IMG/VR virus record: IMGVR_UViG_3300008259_000351
Location: 1-33,911 of that record
Length of the DNA stretch: 33,911 nt
Reading direction: 5' to 3' (one strand)
From: a virus
How positions within the stretch are numbered: position 1 is the stretch's first letter; every line of letters begins with the position of its first letter. The notes under the pieces are model-generated. The model made no database searches. It was not told the origin of the DNA and saw only the letters and a list, made by a program, of their open reading frames with translations. Of this stretch, positions 1 through 8,830 are shown piece by piece. The translations under genes and the position numbers were made by a program.

Positions 1-1
1 A

Positions 2-2161
2 CAGATGAGGGATTCATACGGCTACAAGATGATATTCGGCGGAAATGTCGGCACCAAAGATAATCCAGTCATGAAGAAGGGCATCAATAACTCAATGGCC
101 GCAGGAATGGGAGCAAGCCTCGGTCTTGGTTTGCTATCTAATGTTATGCCAAAAGAATCGCAGGGCGCATTAGCACTTGGTTCATCGATTGCAATGGTAA
201 ACCCATTAGCGGGTCTTGCTGTTGGTGTTATTGGCGGCGCGATTATGGGTATTCGTGGGGCCACAAAGCGCAAAAAGAAGGAAGCCATTGCTGAGGCAAA
301 GAAGCAATCGCAAGACTTTATGGAAGGTGTTGTTGGTTCGTATACGAAGAAAATGGGCGAGATGTTGCAGAGGGGGACACTCACTAAAGACGCCCTAAAA
401 AATATGCGTCAAACTCGCAAGAATCAATTCCAGGATAGGCAAAATCAACTAGATGCAATAATTATGGGAACCCTCAATAGGCGGGGTAAGCGCGCACTGG
501 AAATTGGGGCAGGAACTGGCGCTCCAGCATACGTGGGCGAAAAAGGCGCCACAACGGCAAAGGAACTTGCACGCCTGGACCTTGGTGGCTACGACATCAT
601 GGATAGTGATGCTTTGAAGGATATGGCCAAAAAGCAAAAAATGACTGGTACTGGCATATTTGGTTCTCTGAGCGACGAGGCGTATAAGGAGGCAATGAAG
701 AACCCGGATGCATTCATTGCTGCACAAAGAGAAATTAATGAAGTTCAGGCTCAAGCATTTGACTTAGTAACACAGTTCGGAGACCAGCGAGCAGGGAGTA
801 TTGCTTCCTCGCTTGGAAAAACCGAAATGGAAATCAGGAAACTAGCCGATGCAGCGGGCGTCAACTTGCATGACAGTGCTCAGACTACGCGTGAACAAAT
901 AATGAAACTCGCCGAGGCAATGGTGAACACATCCCAGGAATTGCGGAACGCTGCTGCTGATGTATTCGCAACGGGTACTGACGTATTCCGCAAGTCAAGA
1001 GAAGCAAAAGAGGGGAAAAATGCTCTCAATGAAGAGTCATTTGCCGTTCGTGGTCAAATTGATGAATTCCTAAAGGGAAATATCTTTGATGCTGCCGCCC
1101 AAGATAGTTTGGATACGGGTCTCCTTACCTATTTTGAGAATTTTAGACAAAACCTCATTGCTCAGTATGGTGGCGACACGATGCTCGCCGACCAGGAATT
1201 CAATAAACTATTCGGACGTGGTGGAACTGCATTCAGTCAAGAAGGTGGAGCACTGCAGGGGCAAGAATCACTAATTTATTCACTTGTTGGAGATGAACTC
1301 GGTAAAGTCATTGGAGCCGGAGAAGCGGGCGGAACTAAAAATATTGAAGAATTCCTCAGAAGCAATTTCCTTGAATCTGGGTTTGAACTTGGTGGCGATG
1401 TTGGCGCAATGGCTAAGGCTATATATGGCATGGATGCACAAACTCAACAACAAATTTTTGGCCAAGTTGAAAATGCGAACCTGGCGGACCCTGGTGTGCA
1501 GAAAGCAATACTAGATATATTGCAAAGAAGTACTGGAGTAACTGGTATTGAAGCCAGCACCTATATTGAGCCGCAACTTGAGGCGGCAACCGCAATGAAG
1601 GATGCTGCGGAACTTTTCAAAAATTCTACAATGACATTCCAGGAAGCAAGTGGACTTATTATTACAGAATTAGGAGAGGGTGACAGACGTTCGCCATTTG
1701 GTGGAATTGGCGACTCGCTGACATCTTCAATGGGCAGAACGCTATCCAACCACTCTGCAATAAATTCTGGAATTCCAGGTCGCCGCACAATTACATCTGG
1801 ATATAGGAATTTTGCCCTCGGCTCACTGAAGTCTGACCACGTAACGTGCAGGGCGCTAGATATGGTGGGAGATAACCTTGTTTCCTATCGTGACAAGATG
1901 ACTGCCGCTGGTGGTCTTGCTGAATTCCACGGCAAGGGAGACTCACGACACCTCCATGTCGTCCCACCGCAATCTGGAGGTATTGGAGACTCAATGACTG
2001 CCGTATCTGCAACTTCTGCTTCAGTTTCTAGCGGAGGACGTGGAACTTCTGTATCTAATACAAACAACTTCTACATTACGGGGACAAATGCAAATGAAAT
2101 TGCAGATGCCGTCATGTCCAAAATGGCTATGGTTAATAAAAGTAACGAGGAGCGACGATGA
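2..2161 (+). CDS. Tape measure protein, C-terminal part, with M15-like peptidase domain (5' partial)
   Basis: The reading frame is open to the left edge, so the true start is probably upstream; the first in-frame ATG is at 5. From that ATG, residues about 30-85 form a Gly/Ala-rich hydrophobic stretch ending in a Lys/Arg cluster, followed by a long helical region, as in tape-measure proteins that set tail length and enter the host membrane. Residues about 560-665 resemble a VanY/M15 D,D-peptidase-like domain: 'SDHVTCRALD' (His612, Asp619) matches the SxHxxGxAxD zinc motif with Cys in place of the first Gly, and 'RHLHVVPP' (His649, His651) gives the HxH motif. The likely role of this domain is local peptidoglycan cleavage during DNA entry. 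The last ~50 residues are Ser/Asn-rich. The stop overlaps the next start by four bases. Tape-measure identity rests on domain type and position just before baseplate genes. Confidence 0.75.
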   Translation, partial: QMRDSYGYKMIFGGNVGTKDNPVMKKGINNSMAAGMGASLGLGLLSNVMPKESQGALALGSSIAMVNPLAGLAVGVIGGAIMGIRGATKRKKKEAIAEAKKQSQDFMEGVVGSYTKKMGEMLQRGTLTKDALKNMRQTRKNQFQDRQNQLDAIIMGTLNRRGKRALEIGAGTGAPAYVGEKGATTAKELARLDLGGYDIMDSDALKDMAKKQKMTGTGIFGSLSDEAYKEAMKNPDAFIAAQREINEVQAQAFDLVTQFGDQRAGSIASSLGKTEMEIRKLADAAGVNLHDSAQTTREQIMKLAEAMVNTSQELRNAAADVFATGTDVFRKSREAKEGKNALNEESFAVRGQIDEFLKGNIFDAAAQDSLDTGLLTYFENFRQNLIAQYGGDTMLADQEFNKLFGRGGTAFSQEGGALQGQESLIYSLVGDELGKVIGAGEAGGTKNIEEFLRSNFLESGFELGGDVGAMAKAIYGMDAQTQQQIFGQVENANLADPGVQKAILDILQRSTGVTGIEASTYIEPQLEAATAMKDAAELFKNSTMTFQEASGLIITELGEGDRRSPFGGIGDSLTSSMGRTLSNHSAINSGIPGRRTITSGYRNFALGSLKSDHVTCRALDMVGDNLVSYRDKMTAAGGLAEFHGKGDSRHLHVVPPQSGGIGDSMTAVSATSASVSSGGRGTSVSNTNNFYITGTNANEIADAVMSKMAMVNKSNEERR

Positions 2162-3810
2162 CAATCAGGACCGCCCTGCAGTGGCCGCGGGGATTCGTTA
2201 TACGTAGAGACCCATTCCCCCAGGGTGCCGTACGGGGAACCGAAGGTAAAAACCCAGCCTTGACCGCCTTGTCAACACCCGTATTGACCGAAAGGGCAAA
2301 AAAAGCGGGCATAAAACCAACTGACCTAATTGTAAAAGTTGTTAACCCAAATTATGGTGGTGGTTATTCTTGGAAGAATTATAAAACTGGTGAAATTTTT
2401 CCCTTTAATCCATACAAAATACCTCCGCAATATCCACGGTCAGCCGCTATCAGTGAAAGTATGTTCACAAGAACCGGTTGGATTGGTCTCGTACTCATAC
2501 AAGGTCAAGGCGCAACACCAACCGGAGTGCAGTTATGGGTAAAGACGGGCACGGGAATAAATAAAGAGGATGCCTCAAATGCCTATATTCGCAGGGGCGG
2601 GAAATTTAAAGAAACCACTGGCATGGAATACTTTGTTGCTTATGACGAAATGCGTGGCACAGCAGACAGATATGAGCCTCGCAAACTTGGCCTGCCATAC
2701 AGGACTGAGGGCGAAATAGAGGCTTATAAGTATGAAATTCAGCAAAAGTTTAACATTACTTCAAATGAACTAGAAGCACAGGGATTTGACTGGGTGAATG
2801 GATTCTATCCAGCACCACCTGGCGAGATTAGTCAGTATGATTTGGGATATTGGACTAGTTCGGCTTCCCTGGTTAACCAGCCCGTCAATTTCGGTGGCTC
2901 GGGTGGCGGTTCCGGCCAAGGGTCTCGTGGAAGAAGCAGCGGAACACCAGCAACCCCAAATCTCCCCGTACCGGCAGTAACTATTACGACAAGAATGCCC
3001 AAGGGATATGCCGGTCGCGGGGTGGGAAGTACGGAACGTCCGCAGATGGTGCAGAGATATCAAACCGATGACGACAAATCTGCCACTGAAATATTCATAT
3101 TCAGATACATACCTCAGGGAATCAAATATAGCGGACTTTCTGGCAACTGGGTTGAGGTTCCAAGAGCAGAAGATATTCCATTTGTTGATTGGGCTAGTTG
3201 GCAACTTATGAAGGTTTCATTCTCTTTCGTAGTCGCAGCAGACAGAACAGAGCCAGGCGGTGCAATTGTTCCAGATGGCCTTGACATTCCCGTTGATGCA
3301 GAGATAGAGAAGTTGCGCAGAATGGCACAACGCAAAACCCCAGTGACCCTTGTAAATTTCGACGATATGCTCACCTTTCAGTTGCGGCGTGGAGAAAAAT
3401 CCATAAGAGGAACTGATGTATACGTTAAAAAACCCTCCCAAATCTCCGGGGAACCAGATGAACGAGTGCGGACAACACAACCAAATATGGAGTTTGTCAT
3501 CTCAGATTTTAGTGTGACGGCAACACGCCGCACATCACAACAGGCAGTAGGGGGAGCAGATGCGAATGGGCTTAAGTCAGCATCTATGTTATCCATGATT
3601 TCTGTTGCTCAGTGCGAAATTACGCTCACCGAAATACCTGTTGAGACGGTTGGAATTATTGCCTTGCCACCAATTGTAACTCCAGGCCTACCAACGACAA
3701 CAAAGAAGCCGCCTGGGGGCCCCAACAGCCAAAGGTATGAGTTTATAACTGACATTATGGCATCACCCGATAGAGCATATAACTCATACATCCCCAACGA
3801 CAATACGTAG
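2158..3810 (+). CDS. Baseplate/tail hub-associated protein (XkdP/gp53-like, tentative)
   Basis: This 550-residue protein lies between the tape measure and the gp27-like hub, where contractile-tail phages usually encode an XkdP/LysM-type or gp53-like baseplate protein. The N-terminal ~230 residues contain 'NPNYGGGYSWKNYKTGE' and an aromatic-rich region. A Gly/Ser linker follows at about residues 241-265. The C-terminal half contains 'RYIPQGIKYSGLSGNW' and 'LVNFDDMLTF', which resemble the beta-rich domain of hub-associated baseplate proteins. I see no LysM repeat. The ATG overlaps the previous stop (ATGA), suggesting translational coupling. Function is assigned mainly by position, and the exact family is uncertain. 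Confidence 0.55.
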   Translation: MTIRTALQWPRGFVIRRDPFPQGAVRGTEGKNPALTALSTPVLTERAKKAGIKPTDLIVKVVNPNYGGGYSWKNYKTGEIFPFNPYKIPPQYPRSAAISESMFTRTGWIGLVLIQGQGATPTGVQLWVKTGTGINKEDASNAYIRRGGKFKETTGMEYFVAYDEMRGTADRYEPRKLGLPYRTEGEIEAYKYEIQQKFNITSNELEAQGFDWVNGFYPAPPGEISQYDLGYWTSSASLVNQPVNFGGSGGGSGQGSRGRSSGTPATPNLPVPAVTITTRMPKGYAGRGVGSTERPQMVQRYQTDDDKSATEIFIFRYIPQGIKYSGLSGNWVEVPRAEDIPFVDWASWQLMKVSFSFVVAADRTEPGGAIVPDGLDIPVDAEIEKLRRMAQRKTPVTLVNFDDMLTFQLRRGEKSIRGTDVYVKKPSQISGEPDERVRTTQPNMEFVISDFSVTATRRTSQQAVGGADANGLKSASMLSMISVAQCEITLTEIPVETVGIIALPPIVTPGLPTTTKKPPGGPNSQRYEFITDIMASPDRAYNSYIPNDNT

Positions 3811-3821
3811 AATGTACGGTC

Positions 3822-5051
3822 ATGGCTGAAGAGATTACAAACGAGATTCAATCCGAATATGGGACAACTGTTCGTGATGCTGCATATTTTGGTTCCACGA
3901 AAGACCGTTCTTTCCAATTAGGAATTATTGACCTGGGCGCAGAAGCAGTTGGTCACATTGCTAGGGCAGTTCAATCAATTAGCGTAAGTTACTCAATGGA
4001 TATGAGTCCGCAGTTGTCTGTTCAATTATTTGACGTCAATATGCAGATGCTTGAGAATAACTATTTCAATATCGGGCGCCTATTTCTCTATAAGTCGGAG
4101 CGACGTACGGAGTTGCCTCTTGAGGCAAATTTAAGTGGGGCAGCCTCTGAGACAACGAATACCCAGACGTCCGTTACGGCTCCACCTACTGGGAATCTTG
4201 GAACTGTCGAATTCGCCTATAAGCGTTTTGTTTATGAGGTAGCATCACTAAGTGTCGGCCCCGGTCAGGGCTCATCTCCATCAATCACACTTGAACTCAG
4301 GCCAAAACCAATCATGGAGATGAAGCGTGACCGTAATCCAGGTGCCATAAAAGAGAAATCTCCTGAGGTTTTTGTGCAAGAAGTCGCACTTCAGAACGAC
4401 CTTAGTTTTTATATAGAAAAATCACCCAAGGGAAACGTCAAAATCAATAAAGCAAGTAATGATAGACGAGCAGACTCCACATGGGATGTTTTAAGCAACC
4501 TAGCAAGCGAGGCTAAATTTTCTTTATTTGAATCAGATGGAGTTCTATTTTTTGCTTCAATGCGTCATCTGTTTGGTCTTTGGGGACCAGAGCAGATGGA
4601 CGCATTTGTTATTGACGAAAAAACCAATATACCAGTTCGTCGCAAAATGAATTCTTGGTACGTTGAGTGGCCAGCACTAGGTAGGTTCAGTATTGGTGAG
4701 CAAGATATTGTCACTGTTGGCGGAATCAACCAGAAACTGGATTACGCACGACTACTCACGCCAATGCAAATGCCAACATTTCGACGCTCGGACAGTGATG
4801 TTTATCAAGTAAATGGCTCTATTTCCCTTGATAGGCATAATGCAATGGTTTTACGCCCTGGTATGACAATATATGTCGCTGGTATACCGACGTTTGAAGA
4901 TTTTTACATTATTACCGATGTGTCGTTTGAGCACATGTCAACAAACCCTGTCCAGGTTTCATTTCGGAAGCCAGAACGTGAAGATAAATATATTACTGAC
5001 ATTCCAATCGGTCCTTTCGGAACCTATATGCAGATGGATGTGGCTAACTAA
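3822..5051 (+). CDS. Baseplate hub protein (gp27 / XkdQ / gpD-like)
   Basis: The 409-residue protein has the features of the phage late-control D / XkdQ / gp27 hub family. It opens with a strand-rich region ('ISVSYSMDMSPQLSVQLFD'), has a middle domain containing 'STWDVLSNLASEAKFSLFES' and 'LFFASMRHLFGLWGP', and ends with 'GSISLDRHNAMVLRPGMTIY' and 'FYIITDVSFEHMSTNPVQVS', the typical beta-barrel C-terminus. In related tails this protein forms a ring at the baseplate centre holding the spike. It sits just after the tape measure and baseplate genes, followed two bases later by a short OB-fold-like gene. The start at 3822 lies 11 bases after the previous stop. Confidence 0.75.
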   Translation: MAEEITNEIQSEYGTTVRDAAYFGSTKDRSFQLGIIDLGAEAVGHIARAVQSISVSYSMDMSPQLSVQLFDVNMQMLENNYFNIGRLFLYKSERRTELPLEANLSGAASETTNTQTSVTAPPTGNLGTVEFAYKRFVYEVASLSVGPGQGSSPSITLELRPKPIMEMKRDRNPGAIKEKSPEVFVQEVALQNDLSFYIEKSPKGNVKINKASNDRRADSTWDVLSNLASEAKFSLFESDGVLFFASMRHLFGLWGPEQMDAFVIDEKTNIPVRRKMNSWYVEWPALGRFSIGEQDIVTVGGINQKLDYARLLTPMQMPTFRRSDSDVYQVNGSISLDRHNAMVLRPGMTIYVAGIPTFEDFYIITDVSFEHMSTNPVQVSFRKPEREDKYITDIPIGPFGTYMQMDVAN

Positions 5052-5053
5052 TC

Positions 5054-5215
5054 ATGGCACTTAATCCGCGCGCAAGTAAATCTGGTAGTGCTAATACGAG
5101 CCACGAGCCAGGTGGAATATTTGAAGGAAAAATAACCCTCGTCTACGACGATGGTACGGTTCGCGTATTTGTCAGAATGCTCGGCATTAGACGGAAAGTG
5201 TCATGTCTTTCGTGA
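5054..5215 (+). CDS. Short OB-fold-like spike fragment (gp5 N-terminal-like)
   Basis: A 53-residue reading frame starts two bases after the hub stop and overlaps the next gene by 13 bases. The segment 'GGIFEGKITLVYDDGTVRVF' followed by 'VRMLG' resembles the first strands of the OB-fold in gp5/gpV-type central spike proteins, which normally follow the hub gene. A complete OB-fold would need about twice this length, so this is either a truncated remnant, a very divergent mini-spike, or the front of a frameshifted gene. The downstream gene lies in the -1 frame, but a TAG at 5188-5190 in that frame limits where a shift could occur. No strong ribosome binding site is visible. Confidence 0.45.
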   Translation: MALNPRASKSGSANTSHEPGGIFEGKITLVYDDGTVRVFVRMLGIRRKVSCLS

Positions 5216-7077
5216 GTGCAACTCGCGTCTTCACGATTGCACCAGTTGGTGAATCTTTCCATGTTTGGTGCGTTGGTAAGCGTTATACCAAGACGTCGGC
5301 AGAAAGCGTCACCTTGCCTGCGGTGTCAGGTCTTTACTATATTTACTACAGCAATGCGGGTGTTCTCTCATACAAAACAACTTTTTTTACCTGGGACCAG
5401 GATACGCCAACAGCCTATATCTACTACAACTCTGCAACTGGAGAGGCTGAATTCTTTGCCGATGAAAGACATGGAGTAACGCTTGATTGGGCTACCCATG
5501 AATATCTCCATAGAACTCGTGGTGCCGCGCTGGCAAATGGCCTAGGTGCTAGTGGGTATACACTTGCTGGAACGGGTAGTTCTAATGCCGATATGCAAAT
5601 AAGCATCGAGGATGGAACATTTTTCGATGAAGACCTTGAGGTAAATATTACCCACAGTGCAACCCCAACAGCGAACACCTGGGAACAAAGGCTTCAATCA
5701 CCGGCTTACATTCCGATTTTCTATCGTTCTGGCTCCGGTGGCTCATGGATACTCGATACTGCAACCGCCTATCCAGTCAAGTATGGCTCTGCGCGAGCGA
5801 CTTACAACCTATCGTCCAGCGGAACATGGTCTACGCCCGACATGACCAGTGGAAAGTTCGGCGTAACATGGATTGTTGCAACCAATAACCTCAATGAGCC
5901 TGTCGTTGGAATTCTTGGGCAGACCATGAGTGACAACATTGGTCAAGCAGAGGATGTCTCATATGCCGACATGGACCTAACTGGTTTGCCAATTGTTGAA
6001 ATACGACCCCTGTATAAGTTAATTTATGAGACAAATACCGGATATACCAATGCAGTTAAATCTAGACTCGCTAGCATTGCGGATATTAGGGTTAATCAGT
6101 CAGTGAACATTGGCATTGGTGCTGCCGCTCTATCATCCCTTACTGATGTGAGTCTTACAACCCCAGTAACTAATGATGTACTTAAGTATGATGGCTCAGG
6201 TTGGGTTAATGGCTCAATACCACTAGACAGTGCTAGTGACGTCACCATAAGTAGCCCATCAACAAATCAGGTTTTGTTATATTCCGGAACAGAATGGCAG
6301 AATGCGACATTGATTCCTTCTGGAACAATTGTCCCATATGCAGGGGGAACTGAACCAAGCGGGTGGCTTTTTTGTAATGGGCAACAGGTTCTTGCCTCAT
6401 CAACCCTCGGAACGCTACTATCAACTACCTACAATACCGGAGGTGAGACTGCTGGATATAACAGGGTTCCAGATTTGCGTGGACGGACAGTGATTGCCGC
6501 AGACACCATGTCTGCTGGTGGGGTTACAACCGCTGCCGGAAGAGTTACATCAAATAATGCACGGGGGAATAGTTCTGGTTCACAAACACATACCCTAACT
6601 GAAGCAGAATTGAGAGCACACACACACTCAATTAATCATGACCATGCTGCAGTTACTAGTGGTAGTGGCTCTACGCACAACCATACGGCAAACCACGGTC
6701 ACGGACATACGATAAGTGCTAGCGGCGGTGGTGGCCATGGGCACGACGAAGCAACTGTTGCTACAAACCAGCAAGCATCTGATTATTATGTAAAACGTAT
6801 CGGAACAGCAGGAAGTAACTGGGACTTCTATTCTGGAGCAACAACTCGTTTTGATTCTGCATACTATGCGCGTGCATCAAGTGGTGGGTCTACTCACTCA
6901 CACACAATGAGCGGTTCCGTATCGGACAATAATAGCGTTACGACAAGTAGTGAAAGTAGCCATACGCATTCCGTTGACGTTGCAAGCCTTACTGGAACAT
7001 CCGGAAGCACCGGCTCATCATCTGCACACAATAATATGCAGCCGTACCTCGTCTTGAACTACATTATTAAAACATGA
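5203..7077 (+). CDS. Tail fibre with phage tail collar domain and His-rich tip
   Basis: The 624-residue protein begins with a region common in phage fibre and baseplate proteins ('SATRVFTIAPVGESFHVW', then 'DERHGVTLDWATHEYLHRT' near residues 87-105). Residues about 372-440 form a Phage Tail Collar domain ('GTIVPYAGGTEPSGWLFCNG', 'YNRVPDLRGRTVIA'), also found in microcystin-dependent-like proteins and the T4 short tail fibre. Beyond it is a Gly/Ser/His-rich tip with many HxH motifs ('SGSGSTHNHTANHGHGH', 'SESSHTHSVD'), ending in 'NNMQPYLVLNYIIKT', the usual end of collar proteins. In T4-like fibres such HxH motifs bind metal ions along the trimer axis. The protein is likely a receptor-binding fibre. 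The next gene looks like its chaperone. Confidence 0.8.
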   Translation: MSFVSATRVFTIAPVGESFHVWCVGKRYTKTSAESVTLPAVSGLYYIYYSNAGVLSYKTTFFTWDQDTPTAYIYYNSATGEAEFFADERHGVTLDWATHEYLHRTRGAALANGLGASGYTLAGTGSSNADMQISIEDGTFFDEDLEVNITHSATPTANTWEQRLQSPAYIPIFYRSGSGGSWILDTATAYPVKYGSARATYNLSSSGTWSTPDMTSGKFGVTWIVATNNLNEPVVGILGQTMSDNIGQAEDVSYADMDLTGLPIVEIRPLYKLIYETNTGYTNAVKSRLASIADIRVNQSVNIGIGAAALSSLTDVSLTTPVTNDVLKYDGSGWVNGSIPLDSASDVTISSPSTNQVLLYSGTEWQNATLIPSGTIVPYAGGTEPSGWLFCNGQQVLASSTLGTLLSTTYNTGGETAGYNRVPDLRGRTVIAADTMSAGGVTTAAGRVTSNNARGNSSGSQTHTLTEAELRAHTHSINHDHAAVTSGSGSTHNHTANHGHGHTISASGGGGHGHDEATVATNQQASDYYVKRIGTAGSNWDFYSGATTRFDSAYYARASSGGSTHSHTMSGSVSDNNSVTTSSESSHTHSVDVASLTGTSGSTGSSSAHNNMQPYLVLNYIIKT

Positions 7078-7090
7078 TAGGTTGATGAAC

Positions 7091-7402
7091 ATGGCGTTTT
7101 CTGATTTTGACCCCCCGTCCTCATGGTATTCATCTCAGGAAGATATGGACAATGATTCCGAAGCCCAATTTGCATGGAATGATGCGAGACGTGCATCATT
7201 TTTGAGATGGTGGAGACAGCACAGGCTTATTGCAAGCGACTGGACCCAAATGCCGGATAGTCCTCTTTCTGCCGGAGTTAAGGAGGAGTGGCGCATCTAT
7301 AGGGAGTGGTTGCGAAATCTCCCAGCACAAATTGATTTGGAAAACGTTGAATTCATCTCATCACCAGGCGAAGAACTCGTAAATCCATGGAGCGCCAAGT
7401 AG
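7091..7402 (+). CDS. Phage tail assembly chaperone (Phage_tail_APC-like)
   Basis: The protein is about 100 residues. Its core 'RQHRLIASDWTQMPDSPLSA' followed by 'EEWRIYREWLRNLP' fits the phage tail assembly chaperone family (PF16778-type), which usually lies directly after a tail-fibre gene. It probably helps fold or trimerise the collar fibre just upstream. In-frame starts exist at 7082 (TTG), 7085 and 7091; I prefer 7091 because AGG at 7079-7081 is then well spaced and 'MAFSDFDPPSSW' is a natural N-terminus. The gene is followed six bases later by a halogenase-like gene. Confidence 0.7.
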   Translation: MAFSDFDPPSSWYSSQEDMDNDSEAQFAWNDARRASFLRWWRQHRLIASDWTQMPDSPLSAGVKEEWRIYREWLRNLPAQIDLENVEFISSPGEELVNPWSAK

Positions 7403-7408
7403 GAATAC

Positions 7409-8587
7409 ATGTCACGGAAAAAGTTGGCTGTTATTGGTCGTGGAACTGTTGGGTGTATTTCTGTTGCCGAGTTCCTTCACTTGACTGACTGGGAAATAGA
7501 TTGGTACTACGACCCAGATACACCAGCATCAGGGGTTGGGGAAGGAACAACAGCACTCCTTCCCCAGCGGCTGCATAGTAGTCTGCTGTTTACTTATGAA
7601 GACCTAATCGCCGTCGGGGGCACAATTAAGAGGGGGATAAATAAAATTGGTTGGTCTGGCAGCGGAGACTACATGCATAATTTTTCCCTTGGGATGACTG
7701 GGGTTCATTTCTCCGCCGAGATGCTCCAAAACTTTTTATTTGAACACATCCGCGACACCGGCAGCGTCTCTCTTGTGCAAAAAAATGTAAAACACGATGA
7801 CATCGATGCGGATTTCATACTTGATTGTAGTGGTCGGCAGACAATTGATGACTCATATAATAAACTTGAATATACAATTACTAATTGCTGCTTGGTTGCT
7901 CACTGTTCGTGGGGAAATCCACAATTCGATTATACAAAAGCCATAGCAATGCCCCATGGATGGATGTTCGTCATACCGCTACAAAATAGGTGCACCTTCG
8001 GTTATGTTCATAATTCCAATATGGCCGATATGGAAACTATCAAAGAAGAACTCATGGCGGTTGTTGCCTCTAATAATCTAGAGCCGTATGCAATGCCGGT
8101 GCTCAATTTTGATAACTACTACAAAAAACAAAATTTCTGTGGCAGGGTTGTTTTTAATGGTAATGCGTCATTTTTTGTTGACCCAATGGAAGCAACGTCA
8201 ACTACAACTGCGCTGGGCGTGAATTTATTAGCAAGAGATATGTGGACGGGAGTCGAGGGGGCTAGCCAAGAAGCATGTAATAAAATATATGAAGATGATA
8301 TTGATGAGATTGAGGCAATGATTGCCCTGCACTACCTAAAAAATCCTGGGTTCAATACTGAATTCTGGAATAATGCGACATATTTGGCAGAAGAAAAAAT
8401 ATGGCTCATTCTTAATTCAAATGGTGATTTTCGCGCACTAGTTGAAGCAGTAATACATGGAACATACCCCAGCATGAGGTACGGCAGAGATGTGGGAACT
8501 TGGAATCTATTTTCATATTACCAAAATATCAACGGATTGGACATATCGCAAAATTTGCATAATGTGATGCCAGCCCATTCTCACTGA
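7409..8587 (+). CDS. Flavin-dependent (tryptophan-type) halogenase, compact form
   Basis: The 392-residue protein has the marks of flavin-dependent halogenases, which use FADH2, O2 and halide to halogenate electron-rich aromatics. Visible are an N-terminal FAD-binding GxGxxG ('VIGRGTVG', residues 8-15), the 'GVGEGTTALLP' segment (42-52), Lys74 in 'TIKRGINKIGW' at the place of the catalytic Lys79 of PrnA/RebH, 'GWMFVIPL' (from Trp185), which is the WxWxIP motif with Phe for the second Trp, and 'DPMEATS' (258-264) matching the catalytic-Glu motif EPLEST. It is about 100 residues shorter than typical enzymes, with losses probably in the substrate-binding part. It lies between a fibre/chaperone pair and the gp25 gene, an unusual place for an enzyme. 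Phage halogenases are known from cyanophages (VirX1). The substrate is unknown. Confidence 0.8.
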   Translation: MSRKKLAVIGRGTVGCISVAEFLHLTDWEIDWYYDPDTPASGVGEGTTALLPQRLHSSLLFTYEDLIAVGGTIKRGINKIGWSGSGDYMHNFSLGMTGVHFSAEMLQNFLFEHIRDTGSVSLVQKNVKHDDIDADFILDCSGRQTIDDSYNKLEYTITNCCLVAHCSWGNPQFDYTKAIAMPHGWMFVIPLQNRCTFGYVHNSNMADMETIKEELMAVVASNNLEPYAMPVLNFDNYYKKQNFCGRVVFNGNASFFVDPMEATSTTTALGVNLLARDMWTGVEGASQEACNKIYEDDIDEIEAMIALHYLKNPGFNTEFWNNATYLAEEKIWLILNSNGDFRALVEAVIHGTYPSMRYGRDVGTWNLFSYYQNINGLDISQNLHNVMPAHSH

Positions 8588-8605
8588 CATGTTAGGCTCT
8601 AGAGC

Positions 8606-8764
8606 ATGGACAATACGCAGATTGATGTAAACAAGATTATTGAATCTTTGACTAATCAGATAGCACAGCAAGCACAGCGGATTGCAGTACTTGAAGCAAC
8701 TATTGCATCGCTCAAGATGACCCTATCTGCAGCGCGCCCAGAGGATGACGTATCAATCAACTAG
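8606..8764 (+). CDS. Small coiled-coil protein
   Basis: A 52-residue frame starts at ATG 8606, 18 bases after the halogenase stop. The sequence 'IIESLTNQIAQQAQRIAVLE' and the following residues show heptad-spaced hydrophobic positions, typical of a short coiled coil, with an acidic tail. Small proteins of this kind are common in phage tail operons and may help oligomerisation or act as assembly factors. I recognise no family. It fills most of the gap between the halogenase and the gp25-like gene, and no strong ribosome binding site is visible. Confidence 0.5.
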   Translation: MDNTQIDVNKIIESLTNQIAQQAQRIAVLEATIASLKMTLSAARPEDDVSIN

Positions 8765-8820
8765 CATTCCCTTAGCGGAATCGGCAGGCTGCTTGATGCT
8801 GTATTATTGCATTGCGCCCT

Positions 8821-8826
8821 GGAGGA
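8821..8826 (+). promoter_or_regulatory. Strong Shine-Dalgarno for gp25-like gene
   Basis: GGAGGA lies five to six bases before ATG 8831. It decides for that start over an upstream in-frame TTG at 8807. Confidence 0.7.
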
Positions 8827-8830
8827 AGTA

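Noticed and set aside
5191-5215. Programmed -1 frameshift joining the OB-fold fragment to the collar fibre
   Set aside because: No slippery heptamer is visible, and the fibre gene has its own ATG and a typical N-terminus. An independent start is simpler.
8766-8781. Hairpin ATTCC-cttagc-GGAAT before the gp25-like gene
   Set aside because: The stem is only five pairs and no T-run follows, so there is too little to call a terminator.
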